Shown here: piece after piece, positions 42,575 to 52,862 of the stretch | Numbering within the stretch: position 1 is the stretch's first letter | Layout: each line of letters opens with the position of its first letter | DNA from: Paraspadella gotoi | Lineage: Eukaryota; Chaetognatha | DNA length: 64,000 nt | Direction of reading: 5' to 3' | NCBI GenBank assembly: GCA_051294375.1 | Contig: CM119271.1 | Span: 15,568,770 to 15,632,769, forward strand | The notes under the pieces: generated by a model | What the model saw: only the letters and a program-made list of their open reading frames with translations | Databases searched by the model: none | What the model was told of the DNA's origin: nothing | Position numbers and translations under genes: made by a program

Positions 42575-45017
42575 CCTCCGTCTCCACAAGGACATTAGGC
42601 TTCTTCTCCTCCTTCACCTCCGTCTCTCTCATCGTCTTGGTCTTCGTCCTCCCTTTCTTCCACCGACGACCCGACCCCTCTTCCTCTTCCTCCTCCAACT
42701 CTGTCTTCACGCCTCTGGCTCCACCTCCGGCTCCGCCCGCCTTTCCCTCCACTTCCTTGATGAGGCTGCTGACTTCTTCGGGGCTGAGGTCGGCTTCTTC
42801 CTCTTCTTCCTCTTTGGAGGGAGACTCGGCCGCTGCGGCGGCTGAGGCGGAGTCGTCGTCGGCTGCTGCGTCGTCTTTCTCGCATTTGATCGATCGATTG
42901 TCTAAAGGAGGAAGGAGAGAGAAAAAAAAATCAAATATGGTGGCCTTAACCACATTCATTGAGAACAAACAGACCGATCCACCAGGTGGATCTACCGCTC
43001 TTTCCTGCACCCACCGATGGCCTACAACCTGCATGAACTCACCCGCCTGCTGCCGCCTTCGCTCGACGACGATCTGCTTGAGAGAATCGAAGACGATCAT
43101 CCTGTTCATCCTCAAAGTGCTGAGTTTCTCTTCGTACGCGATTCGTTTGTCCGCCACGACCGCCATCAAAGAGAACCGGATGTCGTGGTAAGGTTCGCTG
43201 CCTGGAAAAAAAAACCGACAAAAAAGGTCGACATTAAAATATAAAAGCCGAACAAAGTGATAACTACGAATTCAATGTGTAACGTTCTACGGTTGATCCC
43301 TTCTCGGCAAAGTTTCAACTAAAACAACCAAGCATTACACGAAATATGCTGCAAATTTGACAAAAAGCCTTTGAATCGTAAATGAGACAGAAGGACGGAT
43401 AGATATACCGACCGAAAGACCGACCGACAGACAGACCGAGCAAAAAAGTGAGTTATAAAAAGTGAATAGTCGACGAACCAGTCGACATCCCGATCCGATC
43501 GGAAATGACGTTGCGAAAATTCTCCGTCCAGTGTTCGTGGTCGCCCCAGGGGCCGTGGTCGATCGGGTAGGGCTTGAGGCCGTCGAGTTCAACGAGATGT
43601 CCGTTGACGGGGACGTAACTGGTTGGCGGAGGGAGATGAGGGGAAACGGGTTAGGATTCCTTGGATTTATTTTTATATAAATATTAATTAACGATTATTT
43701 AAAGTTTAATAATAGGCTACCTTACGAAATGGAAAGCTTCTCCGCCTCTAACGGTCGATACTCCGGCAGAGTTTCCTAAGAACAATCAAAATTAATAATT
43801 ATGCAACGTAGATTAAGGATTACTCGTAATCTTCAACTTAATACCATGTCGTTAATCAAACCGCTGATTGACAATATATGCACGAAGAAAACTCTGGAAA
43901 CAAATCGGACTAAATAAAGTAAACTAAACAAAATCTGTCATTACCAGGATTCTTTATCCGGCAGCTTCCTTCTCTCAGGACGGGCGTGGCTATTGTTGGC
44001 ATTTCGCCAGCTCCACCATGTTGCCGATCGCGTTCCCTTTGTCAGCCGGCGAACATTCCCCGACGAAAATTCCTGCAGAAAAGATAAAGTTGTTAATTTT
44101 AAACTAATAACAAAATATAACCTCAACATAAAACGCGTCCATTTCCAGGACGGACCTTCAATTTTGCCAAGGTCATCCCGAGACGCACGTCTTCGCAATT
44201 GAGAAGGATGCTGAGCAGCGCGTGGGTGGCGCAGGAGTTGGGGATAATCTGAATTAAGGCGGAGAGGAATAAATGAATCCGAATTCGAGAGATGGAATCG
44301 AGAGATAGAATCTAGAGATGGAATCAGACCTGATGAGCAAAGAACATGTTGTTGACGACTGATTCGTCAGTGACGAACTTTTCTTTTTGCTCCTCCATCG
44401 TTTTCCGACGAGAGCGTCGCTCTTCGATCCACTTGAAGAAGAAAGAGAGAGAAAAGAGATTCAGACAAATCGACAATGAGACGGATCGAAAAACTGACTA
44501 AGGAGTTGGGCAGCATTAGTGATATGATGACTTTCCGGTTTTCTATACTATCCTAGTTTTTTCTTCATTTGAAAAACGAATACGGATCGAAAATAATCGT
44601 TTATAAAATATTTTTACGCGATCGTAATGAAACTTACATGGCATCAGCTCAAAGACGGTCTCTTGTGTAATGTTCAACGTTAAATTTCAACTAAATATCT
44701 GTCGAATTTAAGTCGTATTTAAACTCGAGGCAGATAAAAAAAGCGACTGTCAACTTGCTTTACGAGGAAAATCGCGCAACTAAAAAGAGAGAATAAGCGA
44801 GACTTCAAAGATTCCTCACCTTAAAAAGAAAAATGAATCCGTAGACGTTGTGTGAGACGCTGACGGGTTTTGAGAGATCGTAGATCTCCTCCACTTGAAC
44901 ACCGGAGACTCCAAAGTCTTCGAGGAGAAGAGTGAAGACTCCCGGGTCAGACTCGAGCTCTTGCCATCCGCGGTTGAGGGCGTAATAGTTCATCGATGAC
45001 GTCGAATCTCCGCTCAT
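41340..45017 (-). CDS. BAP1: BAP1 / Calypso-type ubiquitin C-terminal hydrolase, about 9 exons, with frame breaks
   Basis: BAP1 removes ubiquitin from histone H2A K119 as catalytic subunit of PR-DUB. The start (45017; the conserved part begins [20 protein letters not shown]) leads to [15 protein letters not shown] and VYGFIFLFK. Catalytic residues are visible: Gln in FFAHQ and Cys in [18 protein letters not shown] (44385-44160), His in GEAFHFVS (about 43770) and Asp in [16 protein letters not shown] (about 43590). [20 protein letters not shown] follows (about 43190). The linker is acidic and shorter than in human. The C-terminal ULD (about 42225-42010) has [20 protein letters not shown] and [20 protein letters not shown], then GLLAPLVEQ. 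Two compensating frameshifts occur at about 44000-44075. The terminal exon reads either to a stop at 41467 or, with a predicted intron (about 41612-41467), to the basic tail [16 protein letters not shown] ending at 41340. Confidence 0.9.
41802..41882. repeat. (GA)n microsatellite
   Basis: A nearly pure GA dinucleotide tract with GAAA interruptions in a BAP1 intron. Confidence 0.9.
42325..42572. repeat. (CT)n / (CTTT)n low-complexity tract
   Basis: A 250-bp pyrimidine tract in a BAP1 intron. Long open frames on both strands here (arginine/glutamate or serine/leucine runs) are artefacts of the dinucleotide repeat. Confidence 0.9.
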
Positions 45018-45240
45018 CGTTAAAATCGGTTTGGGGGAGATGGTTTTTTTTTTTAATCCAAAACGATTTTTTTAAATCTGTCTATTGCCATAGACTAAAA
45101 AATCCGCATCAACTAAAATTAATTACAACAATCAAAAAACTCACTTATCCAAACAAGATAAGCTACCATAATATGGTATATAATATAACTTAAAAAATTA
45201 CCAGGCTCCCATCTATGAAACGCGAAAAAAGGGAAAAAAA
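45018..45240. other. Intergenic between BAP1 and SelL copy B
   Basis: This is the upstream region of BAP1 and distal 3' flank of SelL copy B. It is AT-rich and nothing is recognised. Confidence 0.5.
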
Positions 45241-45241
45241 C

Positions 45242-45303
45242 CTTTGAATCAAGACGAAACCTTTTTTCAGAGAAAAATTTTTGAAATCGTCGGTCATGGG
45301 ACA
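45242..45303 (-). promoter_or_regulatory. Candidate SECIS element, SelL copy B (type II-like)
   Basis: It begins 125 nt after the TAA of the coding region. On the minus strand ATGAC (45297-45293) faces TTGAT (about 45252-45248) as the non-Watson-Crick quartet (consensus RUGAN/KGAW). The helix between has GACGA/TCGTC with flanking U-U and U-G mismatches. Unpaired A residues follow 11 nt after the quartet (AAAAA), then an apical helix TTTTTC/GAAAAA. Helix I below the quartet is less clear than in copy A. Confidence 0.65.
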
Positions 45304-45427
45304 TTTCACTACATTAAGAGCTTGGTGATTGCGTGAGGCAATGAAGCAAATGAGACCATCACAAATATCAAGAAATGGAAATGTATCACGAATGGGAAGT
45401 GAAAAAAGACACCAACTCAACCCCCCC

Positions 45428-45997
45428 TTATTTCTCGGCCAACTTTTCCATCAAGGTCTCCAACGTGGGTCTATCCGTCGGCCACCGACTCGGATGAGCG
45501 TAGACCACCTTCCCCCGACCCTCTCCATCCTCTTTCACTCCGTCCAGAATCACGTCGCCCCCTAACTCGTAAACATTGTCGCCTCGTCTCGCGCGCGGAA
45601 TTTCCATTCGCGAGAAAAACGCGCGCGCATAGTAGGCGACGGAGCGAAGACCGAAGACGCCGAGAAAAGAGGCGGAGCCGAGACCCAACGCGTCGTACGA
45701 CCGGCGATGGGGATCTGAAAAGGAGGGAAAGGCGTGGCCGACTTCCGCTCGCCAACGACGAACGGCGTCGGCCTCGAAGGCGCTGACAACGACGACGTCG
45801 GCGCCCGCGGCGGAGAGTTGGTCGCGAGCCGCGTGGAGGCGCTCGACGTGGTGGCGTCAGGGAAGTCACCCGAAGTGGCGGGTGAGGATGACGAGGAGGC
45901 GTCGATCGGGAACGAGGGAAGAGGAGAGGGACGCGGGGGCGTCGTCGGCGGCGTCGACGCCGACGAGAGTCAACTCGTTTGTCCAATCGAAGGACAT
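45428..45997 (-). CDS. SELENOL: Selenoprotein L (UxxU, AhpC/TSA Prx-like), copy B, 189 aa with two Sec
   Basis: This is a thioredoxin-fold, peroxiredoxin-like-2 type redox protein whose family forms a diselenide bond. One frame runs from ATG 45997 (MSFDWTNELTLVGVDAADD) to TAA 45428, interrupted only by two TGA codons at residues 44 (45868-45866) and 47 (45859-45857): RHFG-U-LP-U-RHHVERL. This is where PRXL2C-type proteins have CxxC (human RHFLCYICKEYVEDL). Downstream family features are intact: ADVVVVSAFEAD, RRSYDALGLG, SVAYYARAFFSRMEIP, DNVYELGGDVILDG, HPSRWPTDRPTLETLMEKLA. It is a tandem paralogue of copy A (46438-47022), and a candidate SECIS lies in its 3' UTR. Without recoding, an ordinary pipeline would call a truncated or shortened gene. 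Confidence 0.88.
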
Positions 45998-46339
45998 CGC
46001 GGAATTTGGAGATTTTTTTTTTTTATTTTCTTGGAAAAAAAAGTGGAGTTGTAAAAACTACTAGTTAAAAGCAACCAGTAAAATCAACCATCACATTATA
46101 CATATAAATATGTAAAAAAGATAGACAAAAAGAGAAAATGAACAAGGATACGTGATAAATTTCAGTTATAAAAAAAGAAATGTGTAAAAGGTTTTAAATT
46201 TAAGTAATCTCAAAGGTATATACTTCCCCCATGAGAAAATTCAGAGGTGACAGTAAAATTTAGACTAAGTAGAATTCCGGATTAAATGAGCGACCAATCA
46301 CCCTTAACCATAACCACTTTAAAACCGCAAAGTTTAGAT

Positions 46340-46406
46340 AGCGACATCAACTTATCCAGATAGAACCTTCACCATTCTTTCGGCAATATCCTTCATTCCT
46401 GCCGCT
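46340..46406 (-). promoter_or_regulatory. Candidate SECIS element, SelL copy A
   Basis: It starts 32 nt after the stop codon. On the minus strand helix I is a perfect 7-bp pair, AGCGGCA (46406-46400) with TGTCGCT (46346-46340). The quartet is ATGA (46396-46393) facing GGAT (46357-46354). Helix II pairs GGATA with TATCT and GCC with GGT around a UU/UC mismatch. The apical loop opens with GAAAG, giving the conserved unpaired AA about 12 nt after the quartet. All canonical parts of a eukaryotic SECIS are present in the right order and spacing. Confidence 0.8.
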
Positions 46407-46437
46407 TTGTAAACTTTAATGACACCCAAAAAACTTC

Positions 46438-47022
46438 TCATATTTTCCTGCACTTGTTCAGTTCCGCGAGCAATTCAGCCACGGAAGGTCGATCCGCTGG
46501 GTTTTTGCTTTCGTATCTAAAGAGGACGTCGCCTTTCCCCTTTCCCTCTTCGTCCCCGCCATCCAAAATGGCGTCTCCTCCCAACTGGTAGACGTCCTCG
46601 TCGGGCTCCCCTCGCGGCAACTCCCTTCCGGACAACATGGCTCTCGCGTAATAAAAGAGATTGGAAAAACCAAAGACGTTGAAGAAAGAACCAGAACTAA
46701 ATCGCAAGACTCGAGAATACAACTCTCGTCGCTCATCGACGACCATTCGAAAATCGTGAGCGACTTCCGCCTTCCAACGTCTCGCTCCTTCCGCGGGGCC
46801 GCGACAGACGACGGCGACATCGGTGGCAGCGGCGTCGAGACGATCTCTCGCCTCGTTCAGCCGAGTCACGTGATCGCGTCAGGGGAGTCACCCGAAATGA
46901 CGGATGAGGACGAGGAGGAGGCGGCGATCGGGGGACGAGAGAGAGGAAAGGCGAACGGGGCGGTCGGAGGCGGCGTCGGATCCGACCAGAAGGAGATCCG
47001 CGTCCCAATCCGGGGACGACAT
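46438..47022 (-). CDS. SELENOL: Selenoprotein L (UxxU, AhpC/TSA Prx-like), copy A, 194 aa with two Sec
   Basis: The frame runs from ATG 47022 (MSSPDWDADLLLVGSDAASD) to TGA 46438, with in-frame TGA codons at residues 45 (46890-46888) and 48 (46881-46879): RHFG-U-LP-U-RDHVTRL. Copy B has the same two TGAs in the same place while the rest of the sequence has diverged, which argues for selection on selenocysteine and against random nonsense. After the motif the fold continues: DVAVVCRGPAEGARRWKAEV, VVDERRELYSRVLRF, SNLFYYARAMLSGRELP, EDVYQLGGDAILDG, RYESKNPADRPSVAELLAEL. The terminator itself is TGA, lying 32 nt from the SECIS, where termination rather than recoding is expected. No introns are seen. 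UxxU is the hallmark of SelL; function as an oxidoreductase is inferred from the family. Confidence 0.9.
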
Positions 47023-47447
47023 TGTAGAAAGACGAAATAACTACTGAAAATTTAAAAGAATAAAAAGATTTTAAAGAATGGTTTCGGGCCCCATTTGGTG
47101 TTCAGTTTACGATTAGTTTTCCCCTCAGGACTTTTTAAATTTCGTTCAGTGTAAATTAAGAAAACGTTGTCAGGAAATAAGGTTTTGAGGGGATCACTGC
47201 TCGTACAATTATTGAATCTGAGAAAGTAACAATGATGAGCGGAATTTANNNNNNNNNNTAATAATTCACCACAAAGTGAAACATTATAAAAACGAGGAGG
47301 AACAACGGAATCTAAAATCTAACAAAACTAAAAAACGAAATGGTACACGTACGTTTTTCCATCGTACTAAAAATGATAATATGGCGAAATTAGCTAAAGA
47401 AAAGTTTCGAATGAAACTGAGATAAAGTTAAAAGCGAAAAGCTTGGT
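47023..47447. other. Intergenic with assembly gap
   Basis: AT-rich flank with ten undetermined bases at 47249-47258. No gene is seen. Confidence 0.6.
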
Positions 47448-49758
47448 TTAAAGCTTGGTGCCGGCGACGTCTTTCGCTGGGACGTGGCGCTTGAGCTGGA
47501 CCGCGGGCGCGTCTTCATCGGAGCCGAATCGACCAGGACGAAAGCAACGACGGCAGCGACGAAAGACTCGATCGTGGTGACGACAAAAAATCCAAACTCC
47601 GACGCCGACGATGATGACGACGGGGACGACGAATAAGACGAAAGCCAAAGGCGCCAATTCGTCATCGATCGCCTGGATTTCCCCCAAAGCGACGGCGGTG
47701 CCGTGCTTGTTGCTGGCTTCGCACACAAGCAGGCCTTTCTCGTTCGACGCCGTCGGCAGCGAGAAATTCCATCCATTCGGGTCGGCGGAGCAGGCGAGCG
47801 CCGCGGAAAAGCTCGTCGACAAGTGCTTGTGGGACCAGGAGAAGTCGGCCGGCGGGTTGGCGTCGGCGGAGCAGGAGGCGAGGAATCGGTCGACGCAGCC
47901 GCTGCCGCCGCCACCGCCGCCACCGCCACCGCCGCGCTCAACGACATCGACGAAAGCGAAACGGGGCGCGAATTCAAATTGGATCCGACGCGCGGCAGAG
48001 ACGCCGAGGACGCCGGAGCAGCGGACCACGATGGAGGTCGGGGCGCGGACTGGTTCGTCAATGATTTCCACTTGGAATCTTTCGTCGTTTTCCTCGATCA
48101 ACTTCAATGGTTTCGGCAAATCGAAGATGACGGAGACACCGTGGGAGCAAACCGCTCGAAAGGGCCGTTGAGCCACGATTTTATTTCGGTCTGATGAAAA
48201 CAAAAATGTATAAACAAACTTACCTTTTTTTCTTTAAAGCAACAAGTTATAAATTAAGCGATGATGTGATTAATTAGGAGAACTACTTTTTCTCATAATG
48301 TCGCCCACCTGCTCGCCTATAAGCATATTTACCTTCGACGTTGAGAGTCGTCAGTATCAAATAGGTTGCGTTAGTGGATTGATTCCTGTCGGATCTGCTG
48401 GTGGAATTCATCGATTCTTCAACCACACCGACTTCCGCGACCGAATCATTGACGGCTGCATATTCGATGGTCTCATTCGCATCTTCTCTCACTTCATAGA
48501 TATATTCGAAGGTCGAATTGACCACTTCTTCCTTCACAGAATAATTGTATCCGAATATGTCATAGGTTGCTTCATCTACTTCAAAATAATAATCGAAGGC
48601 GTCCTCGGCTGGGACTCCAATCTTCTCGTCATCCGCTGTATCTCCCTTCTCATATTCAATCGATTGGACGGAAATGAGAAATTTGATCTTTGCTCCGTCG
48701 ACGAATCTCAACTCGTACAAACCCGAATCCATTTCGGTCGCGTTTCGCAAGAAAATGACGTGAGCGTTGGGTTCGGCGCCTCTCTCCACTTCCCAACCTT
48801 CGCACTCGCCGTTGGCGCAAACGAAGATTCCATCGTGCAAAACGAAATACATCATCTTCCTTTCATCGTACCATCGGACGACGAAGCTCTCGTGAATCGT
48901 CTTGAACGGAATCTCAACGTCGTAGCGGATTTGAGAGGGAATCTCGTTCTTCAAAGACAAAGAAGTCGCGTTTAAATACGCGTTGGCCGATAGAGAAGCA
49001 TTGGTCATAAGAGATGCATTGGACGCAAGAGATGCATTGGCCAAAAGCAATACATTGGCTGAAAGAGATGCATTGGCCACAAGCGATGCATTGGCCGATA
49101 GAGAAGCATTGGCCAATAGAGAAGCATTGGACGATAGAGAAGCATTGGCCGATAGAGAAGCATTGGCCAATAGAGAAGCATTGGCCAATAGAGAAGCATT
49201 GGCCAATAGAGAAGCATTGGCCGATAGAGAAGCATTGGCCGATAGAGATGCATTGGCAGATAGAGATGCATTGGCTGATAGAGATGCATTGGCAGATAGA
49301 GATGCATTCGCCGATAATGAAGCATTGGCCAATAATGAAGCATTGGCCAATAATGAAGCATTGGCTGCTAAAGAAGCATTGGCTGCTGAAAAAGCATTGG
49401 CTGCTGAAAAAGCATTGGCTGCTGAAAAAGCATTGGCCAATAAAGAAGCATTGGCCAATAAAGAAGCATTGGCCGATAAAGAAGCTTTGGCCAGTAAAGA
49501 ATCGTTGCGCACTTGAGCGGCGGCGGACGAGACAGAACCATTGGCGAAATCAGAAGCATTGACGAACGAAGATACGTCGTTCTTGACCGAAAGATCAATT
49601 TTATCGACGGAGAGAGTTTTGTTGTCGTTGAAATTCATCTCATTTCTTCCTTCGATTCGCGACTCAATTTCTTTCGATGCCTTTGCCAAATTTAGGCCAA
49701 AAATCAAGAGCAGCGCGAAGAGAACCGTCGCCGTCTTTGTCGGAGCTAAAAGGGTCAT
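47448..49758 (-). CDS. Ig-type single-pass membrane protein with N-glycosylation sequon array, 2 exons (about 730 aa)
   Basis: Exon 1 (49758 to about 48305) starts with a signal peptide (ATVLFALLLIFGLNLAKA). Residues of about 80-265 are some 28 tandem six-residue units of the type LSANAS, giving about two dozen N-X-S sequons. An immunoglobulin V-like segment follows (FVVRWYDERKMMYFVLHDGI, NATEMDSGLYELRFVDG with the DSGxYxL motif), then an acidic tyrosine-rich stretch. Splicing GCAG|GTGGGC to CATCAG|ACCGAAAT (about 48192) preserves frame into exon 2. Exon 2 has further Ig-like sequence (CSGVLGVSAARRIQFEF, WNFSLPTASNEKGLLVCEAS), a membrane helix (PLAFVLFVVPVVIIVGVGVW) and a short cytoplasmic tail ending DVAGTKL. 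It is a surface receptor or adhesion molecule by architecture; I recognise no named family. Confidence 0.78.
48970..49510. repeat. 18-bp coding minisatellite (sequon array)
   Basis: About 30 units of an 18-bp repeat like GCATTGGCCGATAGAGAA encode the six-residue sequon units on the minus strand. Because the unit is a multiple of three with no stops, several other frames on both strands are also open; those are shadows. Confidence 0.9.
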
Positions 49759-50020
49759 CTTTTTGACGCTCGATTATTTTCTTTCAGAAAAAATGCTCTG
49801 CAAATGACGGAGAATAAAGAATAATGAAGAAAACGGTTTTGAGAAACTAGTTTATTAACAACGGTCTCAATTTTTATAAAAACTAGTACAACAGCAAGGA
49901 TTTTCCGTAATCTAAAATCTATAAACTATAATCTATAAACCTTCTTGAGGAACGGGACGGGGACAGAATAACAACAACAACTACTGAATTTCCTAAAAAT
50001 CAAAAACTCCCGCGCCCCAC
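49759..50020. other. Intergenic between UTP6 and the Ig-type gene
   Basis: A short AT-rich region holding the 3' UTR of UTP6 and promoter of the Ig-type gene; nothing specific is seen. Confidence 0.5.
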
Positions 50021-52862
50021 TCATCGAGAGAGTTTGTCCAACTGTCCGGTCTTGAATAACGCGTGTTTGGTCTCGAATTCCGGGATCAACTTGGCCTTCA
50101 ACTTTCTCAACGCCTTCCCGTAAATCCTTCCCGAATCCAAGCATTTCTTTTTCTCCTCAAACTTTTCCCATTCGATCCAAACGTCGACGTTTTCGGCGCC
50201 AAATTCCTCGGCGGCGTCGGCGTGAATTTCCTTAGCGGCGTCGTCGGCGCCGGCCTCCGTCGCGACGCCGACGACGAAACGAAAATAGTCGATGGAATGA
50301 GGACGAAGTGTCTTTAGCCATCGATAGACCCGCATGAGTTCCTCGAAACCTCCTTTAGCGGCGGCGTGTCGAGCGTATTCCTCTTTAGCCAACGCCGAAG
50401 CCTCTCGTCCGGTTTGTCGGCAAGCGCGTCGGTAAACAGCGTCGACGGCGTCGTCGTCGGCCGTTGTTCGCGAGATCCAATCGAGATAAGTTTCCCAGAG
50501 ACGCCAAGAGTCTCGTTCCTTGATATTGGCGACGGCGTCTTTGAGAGTCTTCTCTACTTGAGCGGCGTCGCCCCAAGAGGCTTCGTTGATCTTTCTCTCG
50601 AGCAGTTCGGACCAAAGCGGCGCCGAAGAGGGAAATCTCTTCAAACTCCTCCTCAACACAGGCTCCACTTCCTCCTCCCCCTCTTCGGCGTTTCTCAAGA
50701 TCTTCACCCACCGCAGCCGAAGTTCATCGTCGAGAGAGTCTTCCGCTTCTCCGTCTTTCAAAGTCTTCAAGACAAACTCTTCCCGTCCGCGCCGCAACGA
50801 CGGTTCCCCCCCGCCGCCTTCAAGTCTCTCTACGGCGAAGTCGACGACTAAGCGCCGCATCTCGGCGTTGCCGGGCAGCGCCGACAGCGCCTCCTCGTAG
50901 ACGCGGCGAGCAGCCGATTCGCGATCTTCCACGCTGGTGACGCGACGCCTCTCGACGTCGATAGCGTCCTCGCCGCCGGGGACGGAGACTGGAGGCGGCG
51001 CCGGGGCGTCGGCGGCGGAATATGCCTTCCTGGCCATAGCGTCCCACGCCCTCGGTTCGCCAGAGTGACGATTCCTCAACTCCTCAAAGACCCAACGCTC
51101 GAGGGCGGGGAGGACGGTGCGGAAAGCGACGGCGACGTCGAGGAAGGCGAAGAGGAGGTCGACGTCTTCGGGGCGATCCTCGATCCCGCGGCGGAACACA
51201 ACCTCGATGGAGAAAAGAGAAGGTGGGAAAGACAATTAGTTTTCTATAAACTTTTTATGTAATTATACTCAAAACGAAATAAACTCTCTCACCTCGACAA
51301 TTTTCCCGCTCAACACGGGATCCTTCTCGAACTTGGCGATTTCCTCCTCCTCTTCTTCCCCATCCCTCCGCAACCCCCTCATCCTCGTCCTCATTTTCTC
51401 CATGTGGATGAGCTCCATCCGTAGATACTCCTTCCAGAGGCTCGTCGACTCTGACAGAAATCTCAACCCGCGCTGCAGCAAGCCGCGCGCTGTCTCCGGG
51501 TCTGCGTTCTCCTCCAGCTCCCACTGGGCGGCCATGATCCAGATCGAAGGGTCAAGGTTGTGGATGGCCAGCATGTCGGAGAAGGCGCGGCTCACCTGGG
51601 AAAAGAGATTGGTCGGGAATTGTAATTTTTTAATTATAAATAAGTTATTATGTCTATCTTATGCCTATGCATTCTTCTCTTCAGGATACAAACCAATCCT
51701 AACTTTAAAAGAGATCAAATTTTGATTCAAAGGAAAATGAAAGTTTTTTATTCTAATTTGCATATAGTCGTGTTTGTGGAAAACTATGCCGCGAGCAGTT
51801 CGCCGTCCGTTGCACACAAGGTCCCGAACTTCGGATCGGGCTGTAGTCCGTCACTACAGGTGGGTTAGACGCCCCGTCCCGCTTTTACTTGTGTGAATCA
51901 GCAGGGCGCGAACCCGAGTGCTTTGGGTTGGGAGGGGCTCGTGCTACCTCCGGCGCTATAGGTGCCTCGGACGAGTATCGGGTTATGAAATACTACCGCT
52001 ACATGTTGATATTAAATTGACATAAATTTCGAACCAGTGTCATATCACGAAGTTCACTGATTAAAGTTTATGACATTAATTATTATTATTTTAATTGATT
52101 CTGATAGAGCTCAAAAAGTTAAGCAAAAAATGTAATTACAACTTTTTAAAATTTTGATGTTTTATTACTGAAAATGAGCAAAAACTACTAAAAACATCGG
52201 ATGATGATGAAGATGATGAGAATTTTTTAAGGTTTTCCCCAAATTTGACACACTTATCATCAAAATATTAAAAAAAAAAATTATACTTCGTGTAAAATTT
52301 GATTTGAGAAGGTTCCCAAATCAAACTTCTGACCCACCCCATTGACAAAGATTGGCCCTACTTATGTACTTTTAATCTTAGCCAAAAATTAGATTTAAAA
52401 TAAGTCCTCACCATAGCTCTATTCCTCTTCTCTTTGCAAAATTGGATGTAAGTGAACCAAAGCCCAACGTCCCCCTGGAACCGCTTCAACGCGGCGCGGA
52501 AGAGAGAGTGGACTCGATTCAAGATGGCGTGATCGATCTCCTTCAACCGAAAGGCGTAGCCAGTCTTCTCGCGTCTTTTCCTAAGCAGCGCCAACAGCGC
52601 TGATTCGTACCGGATGTAGTTGAGGTAGTCGTCCTTTTAAAGGGGTGGGCGTGGGGATGAGTGTAATATTGATAATAATTAAGTTTAAAAAATAATAAGC
52701 AAACCTTACTTTGGACTTGGTCTGTCTGTGAACGCGATACTCGTAACTTTTTCTCTTTTTGACGATGGCCGACGTCTCAGTCTGGGAAAAAAGTCCGCAA
52801 TGCACCATTTGCTCGAGTTCCTCCACTTGTCTCTCCAGTTGAAACTGGACGCCTTCCGCCAT
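50021..52862 (-). CDS. UTP6: U3 snoRNP protein UTP6, HAT-repeat protein, 4 exons
   Basis: UTP6 belongs to the UtpB module of the small-subunit processome, needed for early 18S pre-rRNA cleavage in the nucleolus. Exon 1 (52862 to about 52710) starts MAEGVQFQLERQVEELEQMV and has LFSQTETSAIVKKRKSYEYR, as in all UTP6. Exon 2 (about 52635-52413) holds DHAILNRVHSLFRAALKRFQ and VGLWFTYIQFCK, the first half-a-TPR (HAT) repeat. Exon 3 (about 51598-51293) has HNLDPSIWIMAAQWELEENA and FLSESTSLWKEYLRMELIHM. Exon 4 (about 51205-50021) carries VVFRRGIEDRPEDVDLLFAF and further HAT repeats (SWRLWETYLDWISR, VDVWIEWEKFEEKKKC). Length of about 610 residues agrees with the family. The large intron 2 (51600-52410) contains a SINE. 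Confidence 0.93.
51775..51995 (-). repeat. SINE family member, copy 2 (UTP6 intron)
   Basis: On the minus strand it has GCGCCGGAGG, CCTCCCAACCC, a tRNA B-box-like GGGTTCGCGCCC, and the core CAGCCCGATCCGAAGTTC shared with 33020-33175. It is a 220-bp GC-rich island in an AT-rich intron. Confidence 0.6.

Noticed and set aside
42307-43191. 294- and 232-codon plus-strand frames
   Set aside because: They consist of CT-repeat-derived serine/leucine/phenylalanine and antisense of BAP1 exons.
46438-46869. Reading SelL copy A as an ordinary 143-codon gene or as a pseudogene
   Set aside because: It would begin at a GTG, lose the N-terminal thioredoxin-fold strand, and fail to explain the same two TGAs and a SECIS in the neighbouring copy.
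49005-49562. Frames of 118-182 codons (HWPIEK and LYWPM-type repeats) on both strands
   Set aside because: They are shadows of the 18-bp minisatellite coding for the sequon array; only the frame with signal peptide and Ig-like sequence makes biological sense.
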